Source of the DNA: Thermoplasmatales archaeon UBA447
GTDB taxonomy: Archaea; Thermoplasmatota; Thermoplasmata; Thermoplasmatales; Thermoplasmataceae
NCBI GenBank assembly: GCA_002503205.1
Contig: DARE01000016.1
Location: 1 to 17,950, forward strand
DNA: 17,950 nt
Direction: 5' to 3'
Positions within the stretch are counted from its first letter, which is position 1, and every line of letters begins with the position of its first letter. Of the stretch, positions 1 through 6,272 are shown piece by piece. A program made the translations under genes and the position numbers. The notes below the pieces were generated by a model. It ran no database searches and was not told where the DNA came from. It worked only from the letters and a program-made list of their open reading frames with translations.

Positions 1-133
1 CCTTGATAGGATTGAAAGATATGCAGGAATTGTGGCCATCTCCTCCATGACGGTTAAAATTGAACCTTGATAGGATTGAAAGTAAACTTCTTTAGGTCTG
101 ACTGTCAGTCATTAAAGTTAAAATTGTGCCTTG
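1..133 (+). CRISPR. Trailer end of a CRISPR array (two and a half repeats, two spacers)
   Basis: A 30-base repeat lies at 53-82. It begins gttaaaattg and ends ggattgaaag, typical of archaeal repeats that end in ATTGAAA(G/C). The window opens inside the previous copy: bases 1-18 equal the last 18 bases of the repeat. Spacers are 19-52 and 83-116, both 34 bases. A third copy starts at 117 in exact register, but only its first 17 bases match (two mismatches); the 3' half has decayed. A decayed last repeat is usual at the end far from the leader, so the array probably reads left to right with its leader and older part outside the window. No cas gene is visible, so the type cannot be set. Confidence 0.88.
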
Positions 134-206
134 CCGATGCCAAACTACTAATTATATTTAGAAAGTTCTGAACTGATTGCAAAATTTTAGGACCACTCAT
201 CCCATA

Positions 207-214
207 TTTATATA
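207..214 (+). promoter_or_regulatory. TATA-like box for the DUF47-PiT operon
   Basis: The element tttatata is centred about 26 bases before the ATG at 235. This is the archaeal TATA-to-start spacing, so the transcript probably begins at or next to the start codon. No Shine-Dalgarno-like stretch is seen before the ATG. Confidence 0.6.
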
Positions 215-234
215 GATGAGACATTACCCTGAGA

Positions 235-918
235 ATGGTCAATTCCAATTTTCTGAAGAGGCTCATGGTCGTTGGTGAAAGAAACATTCTGCAGCAGCTT
301 TCAGACTATACTGACCTTGCCACCGAAGCTTCATCTGAACTCTCCGAGATGATCAGGGCCGATGATGTGTCCAAGGCAAAGAAAAACCTGAAGATCAGGG
401 ATCTGGAAAGAAAGGCAGATGAGCTGAGCCTCAGACTCAAGGATCAGATTACAGGTGGGGCAATAAGCTCAACTCTGATGGAAACCATAATAGAACTTGT
501 GGAAACCTGTGATGATCTCCTTGACGGTTCATACTACATAAGCAGAGAGATCAGGAGGATGCACAAGAACAGGCACAAATTTGATGATCAGACAAATTCA
601 GTAATTGACCATACCTATGAAATTTCACTGGAGATTCTTCAGAAGTTCAGTGAAGCCCTTCTCCATGTCAGGGAAATATTCAATTCTCACGATTTCCAGA
701 TGATGAAAGTGGAGAGGGAGAAGATACAGCAGATTGAGGAAAGTGGCGATGATCTCAAGGATGGCATAATTGACTTCATCTATGATCATTCAGACACGAT
801 CCCATACATTGTTTTTGTGCACTCCGTTGGCCTGGCCCACAGGCTGGATGACTTGTTGGACGATTGTGAAGATATTTCCGATCTGGTCCATACAATCAAT
901 GTGGCAGTGACCCGCTAA
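235..918 (+). CDS. DUF47 / PhoU-like phosphate transport regulator
   Basis: A 227-residue, almost wholly helical and charged protein with the pattern of the DUF47 family, a distant relative of PhoU. The family is built from helical bundles with metal-binding acidic clusters and is commonly encoded beside PiT permeases, whose activity it is thought to modulate. Matching signs are the N-terminal helix with VGERN and LxxxSDYT, the acidic ETCDDLLDGSYYISREIRR stretch near the middle, and a C-terminal HRLDDLLDDCEDISDL segment. The length is usual for the family. The ATG at 235 is preferred because the TATA-like box sits 26 bases upstream. The stop codon is 1 base from the start of the permease gene, so the two are very probably one operon. 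Membership is seen by pattern; the regulatory role is inferred from family knowledge and position. Confidence 0.88.
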   Translation: MVNSNFLKRLMVVGERNILQQLSDYTDLATEASSELSEMIRADDVSKAKKNLKIRDLERKADELSLRLKDQITGGAISSTLMETIIELVETCDDLLDGSYYISREIRRMHKNRHKFDDQTNSVIDHTYEISLEILQKFSEALLHVREIFNSHDFQMMKVEREKIQQIEESGDDLKDGIIDFIYDHSDTIPYIVFVHSVGLAHRLDDLLDDCEDISDLVHTINVAVTR

Positions 919-919
919 A

Positions 920-1819
920 ATGCTGTATTATATACTGGTCCCCCTATTGGCGTTTGTCCTGACCATGATGGTTGCCGGAAATAACCTTTCGGCAGCAGTG
1001 GGAACTATCATTGGATCCAGAATCCTTTCAAGTGCAGGTGGAGCTCTTATCGGTGCTTTGGGCTTTTCCTTAGGGCTCGTGGTTCAGGGGAGAAGCCTTC
1101 ACGGTACTGCTGCTTCACTTCTTCCAGATAATAACATGATAGTGAGCCTGGCACTTCTTGTATCTCTTGTGATATTCATCATGGCAACTATCCTCCGAGT
1201 GCCTCTTTCACTCATAATGGCACTTGTGGGCTCTTCGATAGGCCTTTCACTCAGGTACCATTTCCATATCAATGACTCACTGGTTCTTCTTATAATATTT
1301 ACATGGGTTCTGGCACCAATTCTGTCAGTGACTCTGGCATATCTGATCAACCGCAAATTTTCGAGAATGAAGCCAAAGAATGTATGGAACTTTGCCCTTA
1401 TGTTAAAAATTGCCCTCATCATAATTTCTTTTCTGACAGCATTCACACTGGGTGCCAATACCCTGGGATTCATAGCCGAGGTCGGAAGAATAAAGGGTTA
1501 CGAGATCCTTCTTCTGGTGCTTGCAATATTCCTTGGTTCATTCTTACTCAGCGGAGGAGTCGTCAAAAGGGTAGGAAATGACATGTACACCATGAGATAC
1601 TCCAATGCTTTTGTATCCCTGCTTGTGTCATCTGTCCTGGTTGAAGGCGCTACACTCTTTGGCATACCTCTTTCAAATACACAGACCCTTACTTCAAGCG
1701 TGTTCGGATCCGGGCTTTCATACAGGCTAAAGTTTCTTGAGGCCAGGGCATTTTACATAACGGTTGGTATGTGGATACTTTCACCGGTTCTTGGAATAAT
1801 TCTTGGGTTTTTAGCATAG
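920..1819 (+). CDS. PiT/PHO4-family inorganic anion permease, probably phosphate
   Basis: A 299-residue, very hydrophobic membrane protein with roughly nine to ten predicted spans. It shows the two half-repeats of the PHO4 family: GNNLSAAVGTIIGSRIL near residues 20-36, and near the C-terminus YSNAFVSLL followed by FGIPLSNTQTLTSSVFGSGL. The second matches the family's G-hydrophobic-P-(V/L)-S-x-T-x-T-(L) signature. It is shorter than bacterial PitA and lacks a large central loop, as in many archaeal members. The usual GANDxAN aspartate is Asn here, and the second half has SNA in place of its GANDxAN. Phosphate is the likeliest cargo because of the DUF47 gene just upstream, but some PiT proteins carry sulfate. 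The stop lies 1 base from the stop of the convergent gene. Confidence 0.85.
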   Translation: MLYYILVPLLAFVLTMMVAGNNLSAAVGTIIGSRILSSAGGALIGALGFSLGLVVQGRSLHGTAASLLPDNNMIVSLALLVSLVIFIMATILRVPLSLIMALVGSSIGLSLRYHFHINDSLVLLIIFTWVLAPILSVTLAYLINRKFSRMKPKNVWNFALMLKIALIIISFLTAFTLGANTLGFIAEVGRIKGYEILLLVLAIFLGSFLLSGGVVKRVGNDMYTMRYSNAFVSLLVSSVLVEGATLFGIPLSNTQTLTSSVFGSGLSYRLKFLEARAFYITVGMWILSPVLGIILGFLA

Positions 1820-1820
1820 G

Positions 1821-2543
1821 CTATTTTTCAAAATCAAATAGAGTGTTCTTCATCAACCTATCATTGTAAGGTATGAATCTGCGCCTGTATCTGCGTGAGT
1901 ACTCCTGCAAATTCCTGGGAATGTGGAGTCCATACCTGTTCTCCTTTATTGTTCCAGAGGATAGCATCATGGAGAGGGTAGACTGGCATGCCCTTCTAAC
2001 CTGATCCCTGGATTCATCCAGTGTCATAATTGACATCTCTGCTACTGAATTATCAATCAATTTTGTTTTTGAAACCGGAGATGCGCCTGACAGGTTGTGA
2101 GACATGCAAAGGAACCTCAGGAAAGGTGACATAGTGGAGTGGGATGGGAAAGGGAAGAGAATGTCTCTTGCATAAACCTCTTTTGACCATATGTCAGTGA
2201 ATCTTGAAATGATGCTTCCTTCAGATCTTATGGATACCTTATATTTCATGCCTGAAAGATTTATGCTGAGGATGGCTGAGTTAGCCTGCTGGCCTACCGG
2301 AATGGTGTTGACACTCAAATTCCTGTCCTCAATGGAGGGGGCTATGGTGAATGCAATTTCTCTGCTGTCATCAGGATCAACAAGTGTAAGAATGACTCCA
2401 GAAGTGGACTTTCTGATCTCTTTTATCCCCATAAACCCGGACCCTTCCACATGGGAAAGAGTATAGAGGAAAGTTATGACTGGTTGACATTTTAATTCAA
2501 GTAATGTTTCATCCCACTTAACTGAATTCTGGGGGCCCATCAT
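1821..2543 (-). CDS. Conserved-looking protein of unknown function (about 240 residues)
   Basis: I do not recognise this protein. It is soluble, with no signal peptide or clear membrane span. The first two thirds look beta-rich (for example SGVILTLVDPDDSREIAFTI and MKYKVSIRSEGSIISRF). The C-terminal third is helical and strongly basic, with RRACQSTLSMML then EYSRRYRRRF near residues 210-225. The frame opens at a GTG at 2546 that overlaps the upstream stop as GTGA, but an ATG at 2543 (TGATG overlap) follows a GGTGAT Shine-Dalgarno-like motif by 5 bases, so I place the start there. The gene is coupled to the 273-residue gene before it, so the two products probably act together. The 3' end meets the permease gene stop to stop with 1 base between, leaving no room for a separate terminator. 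Confidence 0.72.
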   Translation of the reverse strand: MMGPQNSVKWDETLLELKCQPVITFLYTLSHVEGSGFMGIKEIRKSTSGVILTLVDPDDSREIAFTIAPSIEDRNLSVNTIPVGQQANSAILSINLSGMKYKVSIRSEGSIISRFTDIWSKEVYARDILFPFPSHSTMSPFLRFLCMSHNLSGASPVSKTKLIDNSVAEMSIMTLDESRDQVRRACQSTLSMMLSSGTIKENRYGLHIPRNLQEYSRRYRRRFIPYNDRLMKNTLFDFEK

Positions 2544-3364
2544 CACGCATCACCGAGAATCTGCATATACAGTGCAAAGAAGTCAAAGCTGCAGAGAGGC
2601 CCTCTTACAATTGATCTGATCATTGAGTCCCCAGACATCCTTATCCAGTTTCCAGGTGATTCCCTCTCTTCCACATGGACTGTTCTGAATCCATAGTTGT
2701 CATAGACAGATGTGGAGATATTCTTGCCTGGAACCCATTCCACCGAGTGCCATTCTTCTCCGTTCGGGCACTGGTCGGCTTTAGTGCCATGATTAAGCAA
2801 TCCCTTCCTAACAGACGTCCTTTCAAAAAGTGCATAAATCGAAGAGGCTAAAGATTCATGCAATCTAAAGGCCTGGAAAATTACTCCAATGTCCGGATAA
2901 TCACCTGACACCGTTATTGAAAGGGAATTGTCAAATCTCAGCTCACTTCCCTTCCTGTTCAGTGTCACTTCGTCAATATTCAATCTGGATGAGTGATTAG
3001 CTTCTTCTAGAGCAACTTTTGAAAGAGATGGAAATCCAGATACCTTGGCGTCGGAGCCACCTTCTCCTGATAACCTGAACCCGGAAAGAGCATATCCCGC
3101 CCTGATAAATATCTCAAGGATCTCAAGCATTCTCTTGCCGACGGCTGAAAACCTCCAGAATCCAGGTTGAGGAGATGCCTTTTTAGTGGATATGAAAATT
3201 TTCTGAAATGATGAAAGCGGGATATATCTCACTGTTGGCCTTGAAAACTCCGGAACTCCGTAAAGAGAGGATGAGCTGTAAAATGGAGTTAGAACAATTG
3301 AGCCATGGGAATTTCCCTGGCTGTAATTCTGCCTGAATATCTCCTCAAACTCTCTGACATCCAC
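2543..3364 (-). CDS. Protein of unknown function, first gene of a two-gene operon
   Basis: A 273-residue soluble protein I cannot assign. Visible features are a Ser/Tyr-rich N-terminal part (TPFYSSSSLYGVPEF near residues 26-40), a helical stretch VGKRMLEILEIFIRAGYALSG around residues 75-95, and a C-terminal part rich in aromatic residues ending FDFFALYMQILGDA. It has only two Cys and no obvious catalytic motif or membrane span. The start is a GTG at 3364; a nearby ATG at 3360 is out of frame. AT-rich TATA-like sequence at 3382-3398 gives the spacing expected for a leaderless GTG start. Its TGA stop overlaps the start region of the next gene (TGATG), which implies translational coupling. Function unknown; confidence refers to it being a real gene. 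Confidence 0.72.
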   Translation of the reverse strand: MDVREFEEIFRQNYSQGNSHGSIVLTPFYSSSSLYGVPEFSRPTVRYIPLSSFQKIFISTKKASPQPGFWRFSAVGKRMLEILEIFIRAGYALSGFRLSGEGGSDAKVSGFPSLSKVALEEANHSSRLNIDEVTLNRKGSELRFDNSLSITVSGDYPDIGVIFQAFRLHESLASSIYALFERTSVRKGLLNHGTKADQCPNGEEWHSVEWVPGKNISTSVYDNYGFRTVHVEERESPGNWIRMSGDSMIRSIVRGPLCSFDFFALYMQILGDA

Positions 3365-3381
3365 CGTCTGATATCAAGTAT

Positions 3382-3398
3382 CATTTAAAACATTTATT
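3382..3398 (-). promoter_or_regulatory. AT-rich TATA-like region for the two-gene unknown operon
   Basis: Read on the minus strand this stretch is AATAAATGTTTTAAATG. Its centre lies about 26 bases upstream of the GTG at 3364, the usual archaeal distance for a leaderless transcript. Confidence 0.4.
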
Positions 3399-3457
3399 CA
3401 TTTCTATACTTAGATCCTGGATTGCCATAATGGTTTATGATCATATCATGGTTTTTG

Positions 3458-3856
3458 TCAGAGATCGCCATTCTCCAGAAAGCTTCTGATCTCATCATCG
3501 GTGTAAGGGCCTTCTACGGCAACAGGGATAAGAATGGGCTCATCACTGCTTTCATGATTGTCCTCATCGTGAACATACTCGATCCTTATCTCATATTCAC
3601 CCAGTTTGTCATCCTGATCTGCATCTTCTGATATTATTTCCTCAAACCATACAACATAGTTGAAGCCACCGAAGGAGAATATTTTCCTGTCGGGGTCATC
3701 ATACCTGAGGCTACTGTACTGGCTTTCGCTGAGTATTCCATAGATATAACCTACGAGCACAGCTTCCTGAAATGTTCCCTGTCCGCCGTAATCTTCGTCT
3801 CCCAGCATATGGAACTCAGACATTATCTGGTACAGCTTCTTCTCGTCAAGTTTCAT
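3458..3856 (-). CDS. Acidic 132-residue protein of unknown function
   Basis: A small, strongly acidic soluble protein with many Asp/Glu clusters (ISEDADQDDKLGEYEIRIEY and HDEDNHESSDEP in the second half) and no membrane span or Cys. A helical N-terminus (residues 1-18) is followed by a Gly-rich loop DEDYGGQGTFQEA and a beta-like stretch FSFGGFNYVVWFEEII. I do not recognise the family. The ATG at 3856 overlaps the TAA stop of a 29-codon ORF (TAATG), so it may be translated by reinitiation or coupling rather than from its own leaderless start. It lies on the same strand as the unknown pair downstream, but a 93-base AT-rich gap with its own TATA-like sequence separates them. Confidence 0.65.
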   Translation of the reverse strand: MKLDEKKLYQIMSEFHMLGDEDYGGQGTFQEAVLVGYIYGILSESQYSSLRYDDPDRKIFSFGGFNYVVWFEEIISEDADQDDKLGEYEIRIEYVHDEDNHESSDEPILIPVAVEGPYTDDEIRSFLENGDL

Positions 3857-3945
3857 TACGGATCCTCCCTATGGCGCTCTCCCAGTTTATCCAATTCACC
3901 CGGATCAGCAAATTCCAAAGTGCGTTCCCTCCATGAGTCAAACAT
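3856..3945 (-). CDS. Candidate 29-residue ORF coupled to the acidic protein
   Basis: On the minus strand an ATG at 3945 opens a 29-codon frame, starting MFDSWRERTLEFADPGELDK and rich in charged residues, that ends in TAA overlapping the ATG of the next gene as TAATG. The overlap and composition suggest a genuine short gene or a leader ORF that sets translation of the acidic protein. A weak TATA-like TTTTAAG lies at about 3977-3983, some 35 bases upstream. No known family. The alternative is that the frame is chance in the 5' leader of the longer gene. Confidence 0.42.
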   Translation of the reverse strand: MFDSWRERTLEFADPGELDKLGERHREDP

Positions 3946-4085
3946 TATATTTAAATCAAATTTAATGAGACCTGGCTTAAAATGACAGGCATATAATAAC
4001 ATGTTCCCTGCATGGGTACGATTTTTTCATTTCAAATCATTGATTGTTCAAGGAAAGATTTGATCAAATAGGCGCAAACCAACCC

Positions 4086-4093
4086 TTTTATAT
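4086..4093 (+). promoter_or_regulatory. TATA-like box that fixes the start of the Nre gene
   Basis: The element ttttatat is centred 26-27 bases before the ATG at 4116. The longer reading of the frame, from a TTG at 4044, would put this box inside the coding sequence, so the box argues for the internal ATG as the true, leaderless start. Confidence 0.6.
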
Positions 4094-4115
4094 CAGGAGT
4101 ATCTGTTTCAGACGG

Positions 4116-5375
4116 ATGACCTTATCAGGAAAGATCCAGATCCCTGCGTCACTCTGCATGAAGTGCAGAGGAGGCAAGCTCCTTTGTGGGCTTTCTTACT
4201 GCCCAATCTCCGTAAAGCTTATGGCAAAGAAGATGATGGAAAGCCACAAACCCGGAAGAACACTGGAAGGGTCTTCCCCACCTTCAGTATTCGTTGGCAG
4301 GTATGGATACCCGAAGATCAATATCTACCCGTCATCCCCCCCTTTTCACGGAGATACCTCCAAGCTTGAGAAAACTTCAGAATGGCTCAACATGGGAATG
4401 GAGGAATTCCTTTCAATGCGCCTCTCCATCTTTAGAGGCTCCACACCGGTGGAAGTGACACAGGCAGCTGACCCTGGAAGGCTGTTTCAGGAGATACAGC
4501 TTATGGCAATTTCTGGAAAACCTGTTGAGGTTGATATGGAGCTTGAGAAGCCGATAGGAGGGCAGGATGTCATCCTTGATGAACATGCAAGCCCCATGGG
4601 CCCATCCTCACCCCTGAAAAGAATTTCCATAGATTATGGAGCCCCGGACCATCACATTGAGAAAGCCTATTCAGACACGGACCTTAAGGCAGCTGATGCC
4701 ATGAAATACCTCTATTCCAGCGGCATCCAGGTGGACAGGATTTCAAGCATAATAAGCATAGGGGCACTTGGAGAAAAGAAGAGAAGAAGAGCTGTGCCCA
4801 CACGCTGGGCAATAACAGCCTCCGACAAGAGCATCTCTGACAGCCTTGTAAAGGAGATAAGGGATTACCAGCAGATAAGTTCATTCGAAGTCTATGTTCG
4901 CCCGACATATGGGAACCTTTTCATGGGTATACTCACACCCTCCAACTGGATTTACGAGTGGGGTGAATCCTGGTTCCCGGGAAGCACATGGAACCAGTGG
5001 GGGGACCATGCCGAAATAGAACTTGACTATGAAGGATACAATTTCAGAAAGGACTACCCTGACATAGGCGGATGCTATTATTCCACAAGGCTTGCAGTGG
5101 CTGAGAAATTCAAATCAATGAGGAGAAGAGGGGGTGCAATTACCTGGAGAGAAATATATCCGGGGTTCAACCTCCCAGTTGGAGTATGGCATGTCAGGGA
5201 GAATATGAGGGCACTCTTTTCCTCTGAACCAATGAGATTTGGAACTCTTCAGGAGTGTGTCAGATATCTTTCGGATTTCACACAGGTACCGGTGGAAAAC
5301 TGGGTGAGGAAATCATACGTTTATCCAACCCTGACAACGAACAATCTTGATCGTTTCCTTGAGATGAAATCATGA
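4116..5375 (+). CDS. nreA: Nre-family archaeal DNA-repair protein (NreA-like, DUF650/DUF651)
   Basis: From the ATG at 4116 this is 419 residues. It has an N-terminal Cys4 zinc-binding motif (C14, C17, C24, C29 in SLCMKCRGGKLLCGLSYCP), as in Nre proteins, and the family's two-domain body; segments such as SSPPSVFVGRYGYPKINIYP and, near the C-terminus, WREIYPGFNLPVGVWHVRE fit the Nre N- and C-domains. Archaeal NreA acts in repair of DNA damage and binds PCNA through a C-terminal PIP box. Here the last residues, TNNLDRFLEMKS, keep the hydrophobic and aromatic positions of a PIP box (L411, F414, L415) but lack the leading Gln. The frame extends upstream to a TTG at 4044, rejected because the TATA-like box lies inside that extension. 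The stop overlaps the next start as ATGA. Confidence 0.85.
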   Translation: MTLSGKIQIPASLCMKCRGGKLLCGLSYCPISVKLMAKKMMESHKPGRTLEGSSPPSVFVGRYGYPKINIYPSSPPFHGDTSKLEKTSEWLNMGMEEFLSMRLSIFRGSTPVEVTQAADPGRLFQEIQLMAISGKPVEVDMELEKPIGGQDVILDEHASPMGPSSPLKRISIDYGAPDHHIEKAYSDTDLKAADAMKYLYSSGIQVDRISSIISIGALGEKKRRRAVPTRWAITASDKSISDSLVKEIRDYQQISSFEVYVRPTYGNLFMGILTPSNWIYEWGESWFPGSTWNQWGDHAEIELDYEGYNFRKDYPDIGGCYYSTRLAVAEKFKSMRRRGGAITWREIYPGFNLPVGVWHVRENMRALFSSEPMRFGTLQECVRYLSDFTQVPVENWVRKSYVYPTLTTNNLDRFLEMKS

Positions 5376-6202
5376 GGGTTGTGGAGATAGAATCTGAAGG
5401 CTCCATCTCCAGATCAGGAATGAATGAGCTTGATTATTGCCTGAACCCATATCTGGGATGCCATCATGGATGCACCTACTGCTATGCCATTGATATGACA
5501 TCCAAAAAGGATGCCAGGGATAACTGGGGAGATGTTATCTATGTCAGAAAGAATATTGCTAGAAACCTTGCATCTGACATAAAGGGTCTGAAGAGAGGAA
5601 TGGTGGGCATTTCCACAATAACCGATCCGTATCAGTCAGCAGAAGCAAGGTACAGGCTCAGTGGAAAATGCCTGAAACTGCTCCTGGAAAATGGTTTCCG
5701 TGTGACGGTCCAGACAAAGTCTCCACTTGCTCGGCTTGATTTCCCCCTTCTCTCCAAATATAGAAATTATTCAGACATAGGCTACACCATAGTATCTGCA
5801 GACAGCCGCAAAACCAGGCTCACAGAGCCTCACACCCCTCCTCCGGAGGCAAGATTCAGGGCACTAATGGAGGCCACTGCCTTGGGAATTCACACCTGGA
5901 TATATTTTGGACCTGTGATGAAGGGGATAAACGACACGCCAGAGGACATCAGTGCTGTAATGCGGTGGGCTTCCCTTAGCAGGTCGCGGGTTATCTTTGA
6001 TTTCTACAGGAATTATGATGGATCAGAAAGGGCTATTTCCAAATCAGGTTTGAACCCGAAATACATGGCGGGGAATGAATCATGGAAAAACGAGGTTTCA
6101 GGCCTCATCAGAAAAATGGCTGAAGAATATTCAGTTGAAGTAAACAGTGAGCAGGAAGAATGGCTGATTGAAAGGAAGAAGGCCTTCCGGACCCTTTTCT
6201 GA
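5372..6202 (+). CDS. SPL-like radical SAM protein (COG1533 family)
   Basis: A 276-residue radical SAM enzyme. The N-terminal LNPYLGCHHGCTYCYAID carries the CxxxCxxC iron-sulfur motif (C30, C34, C37) in the NPYxGCxxGCxYCYA setting typical of the COG1533 group, which includes spore photoproduct lyase relatives often annotated as DNA repair photolyase. Later family-like signatures are ITDPYQSAE near residue 87 and VQTKSPLARLD near residue 113. The ATG overlaps the nre stop by 4 bases (ATGA), so the two proteins are made together and the partner supports a DNA-repair role. The true substrate of this subgroup is not settled, and archaea make no spores, so photoproduct repair should not be assumed. 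Length is normal for the group. Confidence 0.85.
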   Translation: MRVVEIESEGSISRSGMNELDYCLNPYLGCHHGCTYCYAIDMTSKKDARDNWGDVIYVRKNIARNLASDIKGLKRGMVGISTITDPYQSAEARYRLSGKCLKLLLENGFRVTVQTKSPLARLDFPLLSKYRNYSDIGYTIVSADSRKTRLTEPHTPPPEARFRALMEATALGIHTWIYFGPVMKGINDTPEDISAVMRWASLSRSRVIFDFYRNYDGSERAISKSGLNPKYMAGNESWKNEVSGLIRKMAEEYSVEVNSEQEEWLIERKKAFRTLF

Positions 6203-6241
6203 AGAGCTTATTTATGCACATTTTAAAAGATAGATATAAAA

Positions 6242-6249
6242 TTATTTAA
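6242..6249 (+). promoter_or_regulatory. TATA-like box for the kinase gene
   Basis: The element ttatttaa is centred about 27 bases before the TTG at 6273. It supports the unusual TTG start, since no in-frame ATG occurs before residue 85. Confidence 0.45.
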
Positions 6250-6272
6250 CGTAGCACGAATACTCACAGGAT

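Noticed and set aside
105..287. Minus-strand 60-codon frame across the CRISPR end and the start of the DUF47 gene
   Set aside because: It overlaps the degenerate repeat, the operon promoter and the first codons of a clear gene; its composition is not gene-like.
4044..4115. N-terminal extension of the Nre protein from a TTG
   Set aside because: The TATA-like box at 4086-4093 falls inside it and is ideally spaced for the ATG at 4116, and the extension adds nothing before the zinc motif that the family needs.
6203..6272. Possible hairpin terminator after the SPL-like gene
   Set aside because: The stretch is AT-rich but lacks a convincing stem or a long T-tract; only the kinase TATA-like box could be supported.
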